NCBI GenBank assembly: GCA_016933175.1
Contig: JAFGBK010000084.1
Location: forward strand, 1-62,568
From: Candidatus Krumholzibacteriota bacterium
Lineage (GTDB): Bacteria > Krumholzibacteriota > Krumholzibacteriia > JACNKJ01
Reading direction: 5' to 3'
DNA length: 62,568 nt
Of the stretch, positions 47,412-54,452 are shown piece by piece (position 1 is the stretch's first letter; every line of letters begins with the position of its first letter). Both the position numbers and the translations under genes were made by a program. Below the pieces are notes generated by a model. It was not told where the DNA came from and searched no databases. It saw nothing but the letters and a program-made list of their open reading frames with translations.

Positions 47412-47433
47412 GAGGGCACGAGAAACGGCCCTC
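47412..47433 (+). repeat. Stem-loop before the 47450 gene
   Basis: GAGGGC (47412-47417), a 10-base loop, GCCCTC (47428-47433). It ends eight bases before the AGGAGG of the next gene; could terminate upstream transcription or influence translation. Confidence 0.35.
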
Positions 47434-47449
47434 GCCCAAGGAGGTTAGC

Positions 47450-48643
47450 GTGTCTCGAACGAAAACGGCGGTCCGTACGCGCCGCCCGACGGCGACCCCG
47501 GAAGCTGAAAGCGCTCCGGCCGCACCTGAAGACCCGCTCGACGAGCTCGAACTCCCGACGGCGGTCGAACTCTTCGGCGCGTGGCTTCCCGGCTGGCTCG
47601 CGACTCCGCTCGCGGTAGTCGAGGTCCGTATCGTGCCAGGGGAGCGCCTCGAGAAGGCGGCGACTCCGGTCGAACCCGTCGACCCGCTCTCGAGGTCGAT
47701 CTACCAAAGCGTATCGGGCCGCGACGAGCGTTTCGCCCGTCGGGAGCGGTACTACGCCGACCTCGACAGCCGGAAGAAGATCGTCTCCTTCGACTTCGCC
47801 CGCGAACTTGCTCGCGGTGTCGCAGCGGCCGTCGAGAAGTCCCGCGTCGAAGTCTTGACGCGCTGGCGACGGCTCTACGACGACCGGGGGGTCGGGGCAG
47901 TCCCGAACTTCGTCAAGTGGAAGGCGCGGTGCATCCGGCTCGCGGAACTGACGGAAGGCAAGCCCTCGATCGAAGTCCTCTCGGGCGAGATCCGACTGCC
48001 TACGCCCGGACCCGAGCCGGAGCGCTTCAAGGATCCGGGCCTCTTCGTCGAGAAGATCTTCGACGACCTCGCTTCCACGGCGGCGATCTGCGAGAAGATC
48101 CGCGCGTACCGATTCTTCGAGACCGTTCCTGAGCCGTTCCCGATTCCGGCCGCGCTCGCGGCGAGGGTTTCTGATACTGAGAAGGCGATCCGCGAGGAGT
48201 ACGCCCAGGCGCGATTCCTCCTCGAGCAGATCCCGCAACGCAGGGAGTTCGATCAGATCCTCGACCTCGCGGAGATCCCTGCAGGACGTGTCCGTGATCC
48301 GCAAGCGGTCGAGGATGCATTCCTCGACTTCTGTTTCGACGCGTGGGAGCGCGCGAAGAAGTGCGGTCCCTGTCTACTCGCGGAATTGACGGCGGACGAG
48401 CCGCATCCCTTGCCGTGGATCGAAAAAAACGGCACGTGGGCTGAAGATCTCGTTCCGCTCCTTCGAACCAGATCGAAAGGCCGCCTGGAGTGCTTGATTC
48501 GGAAGGACGGGGAGCGCCTTGAGGCCCTGGCGGACGACGAGAGCGGGAAGGCCGACGAGCGGCAACGCCGCTTCGCGGAGAAGGTAGCGATCGAGGAACG
48601 TATCAAGAAGAACGAGCGAAAGCTCGCAGGCCTGGAGGCGTAA
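47450..48643 (+). CDS. Element protein of unknown function (397 residues)
   Basis: I do not recognise this family. It begins at GTG 47450 after AAGGAGGTT. The first 40 residues are Thr/Ala/Pro-rich and probably disordered. The body is helical and charged, with several acidic-aromatic segments (AVEDAFLDFCFDAWERAKKC) and a C-terminal coiled-coil-like run (RFAEKVAIEERIKKNERKLA). It shares an operon with the next two genes (3-base spacing), so the three may work together. No membrane or signal segment. Confidence 0.65.
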   Translation: MSRTKTAVRTRRPTATPEAESAPAAPEDPLDELELPTAVELFGAWLPGWLATPLAVVEVRIVPGERLEKAATPVEPVDPLSRSIYQSVSGRDERFARRERYYADLDSRKKIVSFDFARELARGVAAAVEKSRVEVLTRWRRLYDDRGVGAVPNFVKWKARCIRLAELTEGKPSIEVLSGEIRLPTPGPEPERFKDPGLFVEKIFDDLASTAAICEKIRAYRFFETVPEPFPIPAALAARVSDTEKAIREEYAQARFLLEQIPQRREFDQILDLAEIPAGRVRDPQAVEDAFLDFCFDAWERAKKCGPCLLAELTADEPHPLPWIEKNGTWAEDLVPLLRTRSKGRLECLIRKDGERLEALADDESGKADERQRRFAEKVAIEERIKKNERKLAGLEA

Positions 48644-48646
48644 ACG

Positions 48647-49135
48647 ATGGAACTGAAAGAAGAGAGCACCTTCGACGCGGTCGCCGCGAAGATCGCCGTA
48701 GTCCTTGAAGAACTCAAGGAACTGCGTACCGTCCACCTCGGCAAGGAGACGTATTTTCGACAGTACGTCGGCGAGGCCGAACGCTATATCCGGCCGCTCG
48801 CCGATCCGGAGGTCAAACGCCACCTCACCGGGCAGGAGATCAAGGACCTCGGCACGAAGCTCGGCGAAGTGATGGCCAAGATCGCCGGTGACGCCGACCT
48901 CGAGAGCCAGCTTGACGCGGCGTATACCGCGCGACTCAAGAAGCTGGAGACGCTCTACCCCGAAGCGGCGGCGGCGGCCGAGTACGGCGCGAGCCCGGAG
49001 GTTGCCGCTCAGTGGACCGAGCCGATCGGCGACGCCTTCCGGGAGGAACACCGGCGGCTTCTCGCGGAGACGAAGCGCCTCGGCGTCGAGACGGTTACTG
49101 TCGCCCCGAATGATCTGTCGGAGCTTCGCGGATAG
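48647..49135 (+). CDS. Element protein of unknown function (162 residues)
   Basis: A mostly helical soluble protein (EELKELRTVHLGKETYFRQY; DLGTKLGEVMAKIAGDADLE) with no recognised domain. It follows the 397-residue protein by three bases and precedes a zinc-binding-like gene by three, so it is translated from the same transcript. Confidence 0.6.
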   Translation: MELKEESTFDAVAAKIAVVLEELKELRTVHLGKETYFRQYVGEAERYIRPLADPEVKRHLTGQEIKDLGTKLGEVMAKIAGDADLESQLDAAYTARLKKLETLYPEAAAAAEYGASPEVAAQWTEPIGDAFREEHRRLLAETKRLGVETVTVAPNDLSELRG

Positions 49136-49138
49136 GCA

Positions 49139-49666
49139 ATGCCGCGCCTGTGTAAAGCGATCAACAAGAACGGGCAGCCTTGCAAGGCCAAGGCGATCCG
49201 GGGGAGTGACTATTGCGTCTTCCACGATCCTGACCGAGCGGCGGCGATTGCAGCGGGACGACTGAAGGGGTCGGCAACGGCGCTTATCCCGCGAGTTCGA
49301 CGACAGGGAATCCCGCTCCGGACGCCGACGCAGATCCTCGACGCCTGCGAGGACGCGCTCGAGATCGCCCGCACCGACGGCCTGACGCCGGACAAGTATC
49401 TCTTCATCACCGTGCAGATCCTCCGCGTCGCGCTGGACGCCCAGCGACTCCAGTACGCGATCGGCGAGACGCCCGTACAGGACGAACGGCTCGCCCTTCT
49501 CGACGCGATCATCGAAGCGGCGGATCCGGAGCCGGAGCCTGAACCGGAGGCCGAAGTCGGCGGCGAGGAGACGGTCTATCTCGAGGATCTTCCCGAAGAA
49601 CGGCGGATTCTTGTCGAGGGTTGGCTCCAGGAGGCCCGCGAGAGGTGTGTAGATGCCCCTAGTTAG
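49139..49666 (+). CDS. Element protein with N-terminal Cys/His (zinc-knuckle-like) motif
   Basis: A 175-residue protein. Residues 1-35 carry LCKAINKNGQPCKAKAIRG and DYCVFHDPD, a C-x9-C...C-x2-H arrangement that is common in small phage and mobile-element proteins (DUF5763 or HGGxSTG-like). The remainder is helical, and the C-terminal part is acidic (PEPEPEPEAE). Function unknown; in some phages such a protein is encoded near the small terminase, but no large terminase is present here. Confidence 0.6.
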   Translation: MPRLCKAINKNGQPCKAKAIRGSDYCVFHDPDRAAAIAAGRLKGSATALIPRVRRQGIPLRTPTQILDACEDALEIARTDGLTPDKYLFITVQILRVALDAQRLQYAIGETPVQDERLALLDAIIEAADPEPEPEPEAEVGGEETVYLEDLPEERRILVEGWLQEARERCVDAPS

Positions 49667-49698
49667 AGAGATCGGCGGCGGAGTGGGCCCCAGGTCCG

Positions 49699-49742
49699 TC
49701 CAGGGCCGCTCGGGCCCCCACGGGCGCAGGAGAGGCCCTGGA
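49699..49742. terminator. Large hairpin between the unknown-gene operon and the recombinase
   Basis: Perfect 9-bp arms TCCAGGGCC (49699-49707) and GGCCCTGGA (49734-49742) enclose a 26-base region with further GGGCC/GGGC pairing potential. It lies in the 169-base gap after the 49666 stop and before the recombinase promoter, which fits a terminator or structured leader. Confidence 0.45.
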
Positions 49743-49789
49743 GCGAGGTCACGATCTAGGCCCTCGGGGTCTTTACAGCAGGTCGACGC

Positions 49790-49818
49790 TTGACGGCAAG
49801 CCGCCATTGTGGCCTAAT
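49790..49818 (+). promoter_or_regulatory. Promoter of the 49836 recombinase
   Basis: TTGACG (49790-49795), a 17-bp spacer and CCTAAT (49813-49818); alternatively TAATGC at 49815-49820 with a 19-bp spacer. An SD-like GGGAGGGGAGG lies between it and the start. Confidence 0.45.
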
Positions 49819-49835
49819 GCGGCGGGAGGGGAGGT

Positions 49836-50807
49836 GTGATGGAAACCGACCTGATTACACATAACGCTCAATATCGGCCTCTCGCCGCGACCAAGCAGGA
49901 GATCCTCGAGGAATGGCTCGCCGGGCGGAGCGAGAACACCCGGCGGACCTACCGGGCGGCGTGGGAGCACTTCGCCCGGTGGCTCGGGGAACTGGATCTC
50001 GACGCCGCTTCGGCGTGGCTTCTCTCCGTTCCCTTCAACGAGGGGAACGCGATCCTCTACAAGTACAAGCTCGCGATGCGGGAGGAGCGGACGCGCCAGG
50101 GCAAGCCGCTCGCGCCGGGGACGATCAACGTCCGGTTGACGGCGATACGCTCGCTCGTCCGGCTCTCCCGGTCGCTTGGCCTGACGCCCTGGGCTCCCGA
50201 GGTACCCGGAGAGAAGGTCGAGTGCGACGATAGCCGGTTGCTCGGCCCGGAACTCGCCGTCGTCCAGGCGATCCTGTCGGGCCTCAAGAGTCTTACCGAT
50301 CCGAAAGGCCGCCGCGACTACGCAATCGTCCGCTTGCTGGCGGACCTCGGTCTTCGCCGCGACTCTGTCATCGGGCTGGACCTAGAGAACATCGACCTCG
50401 GCGCGGGTACACTCCGGACCCGCCTCAAGGGCCGCTCGGGCCTCCACACGTTCTCCCTGCCGCCGGAGACGGCCGAGGCGCTCGAGGCGTGGCTTCTCGA
50501 GCGTGGCCCTGCCGACGGTCCAGCGTTCCCGCACCTCTCGCGTTCGCATCCGCCGGGGAGGCTTACCGGCCGTGGACTGGCGAAGATCATCGAGGTGCGA
50601 AGCCTCCAGTTCGCCGGGGTTCGGGTCCGGCCACACGGTCTTCGTCACGCGTTCGCGACTCGAGCCCGCGATCTCGGCATCCCGATCGACGAAGTCGCGG
50701 TCGCGATGCGGCACTCGAACCTCGCGACGGTCCAGCGCTACGACGACGCACGCCGCAATCGAGACGAGAAGGTCGGCCGCAAGGTCGCTGCAAGCTACGG
50801 AGTGTGA
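49836..50807 (+). CDS. XerC/D-like tyrosine recombinase of the element
   Basis: A 323-residue phage-integrase family recombinase. The N-terminal SAM-like core-binding domain runs from EEWLAGRSENTRRTYRAAWE. The catalytic domain has Arg in LGLRRDSVIGL, the HxxR in RPHGLRHAFATRARD, the second His in MRHSNLATVQ and the nucleophile Tyr in VQRYDDARR. It lacks the arm-binding N-terminus present in the integrase at the right end. Possible roles are resolution of element multimers, a second integration system or a passenger recombinase. The RHH gene follows after two bases. Confidence 0.88.
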   Translation: MMETDLITHNAQYRPLAATKQEILEEWLAGRSENTRRTYRAAWEHFARWLGELDLDAASAWLLSVPFNEGNAILYKYKLAMREERTRQGKPLAPGTINVRLTAIRSLVRLSRSLGLTPWAPEVPGEKVECDDSRLLGPELAVVQAILSGLKSLTDPKGRRDYAIVRLLADLGLRRDSVIGLDLENIDLGAGTLRTRLKGRSGLHTFSLPPETAEALEAWLLERGPADGPAFPHLSRSHPPGRLTGRGLAKIIEVRSLQFAGVRVRPHGLRHAFATRARDLGIPIDEVAVAMRHSNLATVQRYDDARRNRDEKVGRKVAASYGV

Positions 50808-50809
50808 CG

Positions 50810-51031
50810 ATGGCGGATCTCCCGAAGACGAAGCGAACGATCTGGCTCCCCGGCGATCTGTCTCAGCTTGTTCGAGCCGTCGCGTACCTCGAGAATCGCT
50901 CGCAAAGCGACGTGATCGTCGAGGCGCTTCAAGGCTTTATCGAGGGAAAGCAGAAGGAGCACGGACGTGAACTCGAAACGGTTATCCGTGCATCGCAAAA
51001 GGTAGCGCGAGGAAAGCTGCCCAAGGCTTAG
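50810..51031 (+). CDS. Ribbon-helix-helix-like small protein
   Basis: A 73-residue protein: TKRTIWLPGDLSQLVRAVAY then NRSQSDVIVEALQGFIEGKQ, a likely RHH (CopG/Arc-type) fold with an initial strand and two helices. Such proteins are DNA-binding regulators or antitoxins. It follows the recombinase by two bases and precedes the nuclease-like gene by 19 bases, so it may regulate the cargo. Confidence 0.65.
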   Translation: MADLPKTKRTIWLPGDLSQLVRAVAYLENRSQSDVIVEALQGFIEGKQKEHGRELETVIRASQKVARGKLPKA

Positions 51032-51050
51032 TGCGGAATCGAGGTAGTGG

Positions 51051-52238
51051 ATGAGGAAGCCAACGATCTCTAGCCTCTTAAAAGAGAGTGCCGGTCTCAT
51101 GCGGCGGCAATTTGAGGGTATTAGAGAAACGATTCCGCACGGAGGCACCAAGGGAGTGGCTGTGGAACGAGTGCTTCGGAAGTTTCTGAATGATCAGATG
51201 CCCAAGCGCTTCAAGTCTACGCAGGGGTTCATCATCGACTCCAACAACAGCCTGAGTCCTCAGACCGATGTTATCGTGTATGACGCCTTTTCGGGTGTGG
51301 TCTACCGGGCATCGGAGGATGCAGACATAGTGCCGGCCGATGCGGTTGCTGCAGTTGTCGAAGTGAAGAGTGTGTTGAAAAAGGATGCGCTCCGAGACGC
51401 ATATAAAAAACTGTCAGCCTGCAAGCAACTGCGCAAGGCTCCAGGGTCGGGAATGGATCAGCAGGCTACTGGTAGCCCTCTGTCTTCGACTGCTACGTTC
51501 GGTGCTGTGTTCGCTTTCAGTTCCGATGCTAGCCTCAAGACACTAGCGGATAGCGTAGAGGAACTGAATCTAGAGTACGACTCACTGCTTTGGCCTGATC
51601 TCATTGTGGTCCTTGACAAGGGTGTGCTTGAATATGGCGTGGAGTTCTTTAGCGGCAGCGGAATGAAGGGAAGGATGAACCCGCCTATTGATCGCGACTT
51701 CACAATACCTCCATGGTTCGTTCGGCTAGCGATACTGGAGGCGGGTGATTTCACACTCAACCACTTCTTCTACCGCTTGATGGCACACGTCGTCTTCTAT
51801 CCATACCGACCGGCACTTTTGCCCGAGGCAGCACGGGAAGGCGTCCCAAATGAAAGTGAGATCCGAGCATCATATCAGTACAACTTGCAGCGCCAGCTGG
51901 TCCCAACGCCTACGGAGTGGTTTAAAGAGAACAAGCCTCGCCCGGCTGCATTGTTTTTAGTAAAGCATCGGGGTCAACAAGTGGGCTACCTAGAATACTA
52001 CTTGTGGCAGGATGGGGCTGTGGTCTCTCTACTAGGGGATCCATCACTCTCGAAGCTTCTAGGGCAAGTTCTTGCTGACCCGCAAGCCCAAGTGTTTCGT
52101 CCTCCAGGAGATCTGCGACAGATGACATCTTTGCTTCGGCTCAGCATCGATAAGTTTAGGGCGTGGAAGCCCGTTCTGGAAAAGAAAACACCCTTCACAT
52201 TTACCGAGGTTACACCACAAGACATTCAGAACCTTTAG
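51051..52238 (+). CDS. DUF6602-like putative PD-(D/E)XK nuclease
   Basis: A 395-residue protein. The N-terminal half fits a restriction-endonuclease-like fold: HGGTKGVAVERVLRKFLND, FKSTQGFIIDSNN, then QTDVIVYDAFSG (the catalytic Asp) and AVAAVVEVKSVLKKD (the E-x-K pair). The layout matches DUF6602, a family often found in defence islands. The C-terminal half, about 200 residues, is unassigned. Its DNA is clearly lower in GC than both flanks. As cargo between two recombinases it is a candidate anti-phage or plasmid-defence gene; no activity can be shown from sequence. Confidence 0.6.
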   Translation: MRKPTISSLLKESAGLMRRQFEGIRETIPHGGTKGVAVERVLRKFLNDQMPKRFKSTQGFIIDSNNSLSPQTDVIVYDAFSGVVYRASEDADIVPADAVAAVVEVKSVLKKDALRDAYKKLSACKQLRKAPGSGMDQQATGSPLSSTATFGAVFAFSSDASLKTLADSVEELNLEYDSLLWPDLIVVLDKGVLEYGVEFFSGSGMKGRMNPPIDRDFTIPPWFVRLAILEAGDFTLNHFFYRLMAHVVFYPYRPALLPEAAREGVPNESEIRASYQYNLQRQLVPTPTEWFKENKPRPAALFLVKHRGQQVGYLEYYLWQDGAVVSLLGDPSLSKLLGQVLADPQAQVFRPPGDLRQMTSLLRLSIDKFRAWKPVLEKKTPFTFTEVTPQDIQNL

Positions 52239-52389
52239 GGAGGCCCGCCAGCGTAGGTTGAGACTAGTAGCCATAGGACGCTGTTACTTACTTGTCTGTG
52301 AACCTAACCGTGGGGCCGATAATTGGGATTAACGGAAGCTACAGAAGCGGGTGTTCGCCAGTGTACAGCGGCCAGGGGAGGCGATCTGA

Positions 52390-52866
52390 ATGAAGTACGC
52401 GCTTGGTTTTCTTGGTCTGTTGGCCGGGAAGATCATCGGTGAGATCGTCTTCGATTCGAGGCTCCTTGGCTGGATTCTTGGTATTCTCTTGGGCATCGCC
52501 GCCTACTGGGCCCCGGCATTCTTGAAGTACCGTAAAAGCTCTCCTCATCAGTTCCTCTCGTTTCACGGGCCGAACTCTCCGATTACGCGTTCCAAGTCCC
52601 GAGGGCAGCTTCGGACCGCCATAGCGCAGCTTGCAGAGGGCGGACTGTTGGTTGATTTCGATCCCCATTCTAAGGAAGCCACTGCAGACGCGACGCAGTG
52701 GACGGCTCTTTCAGGGCGCGAGAAGCTCACGCTATGCCAGATCCTGGCGCAGGCAATTCGAGTTGAAGGACTGGATCCAGGAGAGCTAGCGCTTGTGGAC
52801 CGAGAAGAAAATACGCTCGCACTCTATTCCTGTGCGGATGATGTGTTCAGGTCGGCGTCAGAGTAA
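52390..52866 (+). CDS. Small membrane-anchored protein of unknown function
   Basis: A 158-residue protein with two N-terminal membrane helices (ALGFLGLLAGKIIGEIVF and LLGWILGILLGIAAYWAPAF), followed by a soluble domain of about 110 residues (GQLRTAIAQLAEGGLLVDFD; REKLTLCQILAQAIRVEGLD). No family recognised. The 151-base gap upstream shows no obvious hairpin. Low-GC codon use marks it as part of the cargo. Confidence 0.6.
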   Translation: MKYALGFLGLLAGKIIGEIVFDSRLLGWILGILLGIAAYWAPAFLKYRKSSPHQFLSFHGPNSPITRSKSRGQLRTAIAQLAEGGLLVDFDPHSKEATADATQWTALSGREKLTLCQILAQAIRVEGLDPGELALVDREENTLALYSCADDVFRSASE

Positions 52867-52890
52867 CTGTGTACAATAGCAGGTAACAAC

Positions 52891-53187
52891 GTGCTGCAAA
52901 GGATTACGATTATTTCGATCTTCGTTCTCGTGAGCCTTTGGGAATACTGCATGTACTTCTACCGTTTGGGGGCACTTCCCTATGCGTTTGGTTACAATGC
53001 GTTCTCAGCATTTCAGTGGATCATCATAGGCGTTGCTCTCGTTAAAATGTTCGGGTGGATCTTCGGGCTGCTCGGACTTGGAATCTGTATATTTGTACTT
53101 CAGTACGTTACGCATTTTACGCTGGGCTTGTTTACAACGCTGTGTTTAAAGCGGATCCGCGCCCAGCCTTGGCCTTGTTTGGTGTGA
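52891..53187 (+). CDS. Small multi-helix membrane protein, possibly frameshifted
   Basis: A 98-residue protein with about three hydrophobic helices (RITIISIFVLVSLWEYCMYF; AFQWIIIGVALVKMFGWIFG; LLGLGICIFVLQYVTHF). Its C-terminus (LKRIRAQPWPCLV) looks unnatural, whereas another frame of the same DNA continues with a convincing membrane helix. No family recognised. Start GTG 52891. Confidence 0.5.
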   Translation: MLQRITIISIFVLVSLWEYCMYFYRLGALPYAFGYNAFSAFQWIIIGVALVKMFGWIFGLLGLGICIFVLQYVTHFTLGLFTTLCLKRIRAQPWPCLV

Positions 53188-53237
53188 TGGTCTGGGTAAC
53201 TGCTGGTTTGACGGTGGCGCTTCTGATCTTTGGGTGA
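53055..53237 (+). other. Overlapping frame encoding a further membrane helix (possible frameshifted 3' part)
   Basis: In the -1 frame relative to 52891-53187, bases 53114-53237 encode YAGLVYNAVFKADPRPALAL and a hydrophobic tail FGVMVWVTAGLTVALLIFG ending at TGA 53237. This may be the true continuation of the preceding gene after a frameshift near 53112-53125, or a separate overlapping gene starting at GTG 53055. Confidence 0.3.
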
Positions 53238-53270
53238 GGTAACGAATTTCTTCGAGAGGAGGAGCGATGA

Positions 53271-54401
53271 ATGGCTGTAATTCGCCGTAGAGGAAAGCGC
53301 GGCGACCGGTGGGTCGTCGATCTGCGGATCGACGGTCGCCGCGTGCAGAAGACCCTACCGAAGGGCACGACTCGCGCCGGAGCCGAGGAAGCCGAAATCC
53401 GCGCGACCAAGGCGGGCAGTATCGAGGCGGCGATCCCGAAGCGGTGCGTGACCTTCGGGTACTTCGCCGAACGTTGGCTCGAGGAACGCCGGAGCGAGAT
53501 CAAGACCTCCACCTACATCAACTACGAAGCGAGGCTCCGGCATTACTTCCGGGGATCCGACCTCTGGAACCTCCCGCTCGACTCCATCGGCGTCGGTGAA
53601 CTCAAGGGGTTCCGGACGAGGCTCCGCGCCAAGCACACCAACCTCAAGGTAGGAACGATCAACGATCTCCACTCGATCCTCGGCGCGATCTTCGCCGATG
53701 CGGAGCGGGAGGGGGCGATCGTTCGCAATCCGTCTCGGTTGATGCGGCGGCTCAAGGAACGAGCCGAGGAGAAGCGAGGGCCGGTGTTCCTCGATCAAAC
53801 CGAAGCCGACCGATTGCTCGAGGCGTCGAAATCGGAAGGGCTCGCCTTCTACGCGATGGTATTCCTGTCCCTCCGGACAGGAATCCGGCGCGGCGAGATG
53901 CTCGCCCTCCGGTGGAAGGACGTCGACCTCGAGGCGGGAAGGCTCCGTGTCGAACGATCCTATCGCGCGAACAATCCCGAAGGCGAACGGTTCGGCTCGC
54001 CGAAATCGGAGAACTCCCGGCGGGAGGTGCCCTTGACCCCGGATACCGTCGCCGTTCTCCAGGAGCATCGGGCCGAGCAGATCGCGCGAGCCAGGGAGAC
54101 CCGGCGGCTTCCGGTCCTCGTCTTCGATCGTGGGGACGGGCGGCCGGTCGCCGAGTCGAACTTCTCGCGACGCAACGCCTGGGGGCGAGTCCTCGAACGG
54201 TCGAGGATCGGCAAGCCGCTCCGGTGGCACGATCTTCGGCACAGCTTCGCGAGTCTTTTGATCGCGAACCGGGTCCCCTTGGAGTACATTACGGAGCTCC
54301 TGGGGCATTACTCCATCACGATCACCAAGGACGTCTACGGGCATCTGGCTCCGAAGTGGAAAGCGGATGCGGTGGCGGTACTTGACGGGATCGGAAGCTG
54401 A
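53271..54401 (+). CDS. int: Element integrase, tyrosine recombinase with arm-binding domain
   Basis: A 376-residue phage-integrase family protein next to attR. The N-terminal Arm-DNA-binding-like strand domain (RRGKRGDRWVVDLRIDGRRV) is followed by the SAM-like domain (YFAERWLEERRSEIKTSTYI). The catalytic residues are Arg (RTGIRRGEMLALRW), Lys-containing beta-hairpin (SPKSENSRREVPL), HxxR (RWHDLRHSFASLL), the second His (ELLGHYSITIT) and Tyr (KDVYGHL). It is the best candidate for integration at prfB. Start ATG 53271 follows GAGGAGGAG. Its 3' end holds the -35 of the promoter reading into prfB. Confidence 0.93.
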   Translation: MAVIRRRGKRGDRWVVDLRIDGRRVQKTLPKGTTRAGAEEAEIRATKAGSIEAAIPKRCVTFGYFAERWLEERRSEIKTSTYINYEARLRHYFRGSDLWNLPLDSIGVGELKGFRTRLRAKHTNLKVGTINDLHSILGAIFADAEREGAIVRNPSRLMRRLKERAEEKRGPVFLDQTEADRLLEASKSEGLAFYAMVFLSLRTGIRRGEMLALRWKDVDLEAGRLRVERSYRANNPEGERFGSPKSENSRREVPLTPDTVAVLQEHRAEQIARARETRRLPVLVFDRGDGRPVAESNFSRRNAWGRVLERSRIGKPLRWHDLRHSFASLLIANRVPLEYITELLGHYSITITKDVYGHLAPKWKADAVAVLDGIGS

Positions 54402-54412
54402 GCGATACTGTC
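54383..54412 (+). promoter_or_regulatory. Outward promoter at the element right end, reading into prfB
   Basis: TTGACG (54383-54388) lies inside the integrase 3' end. A TACTGT (54407-54412, 18-bp spacer) or GATACT (54405-54410, 16-bp) -10 follows. It would transcribe the rebuilt prfB, whose ATG is at 54453 with TTGGAGAG upstream. Confidence 0.5.
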
Positions 54413-54424
54413 CGGCGATCCACG

Positions 54425-54445
54425 GTGGAGAGAGATTGGAGAGAA
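54425..54445 (+). repeat. Right end-repeat of the element
   Basis: Partner of 45228-45248 (18 of 21 identical): two TGGAGAG units 11 bp apart (54426 and 54437). The second unit doubles as the Shine-Dalgarno of the rebuilt prfB. Confidence 0.6.
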
Positions 54446-54452
54446 AAAAGCG

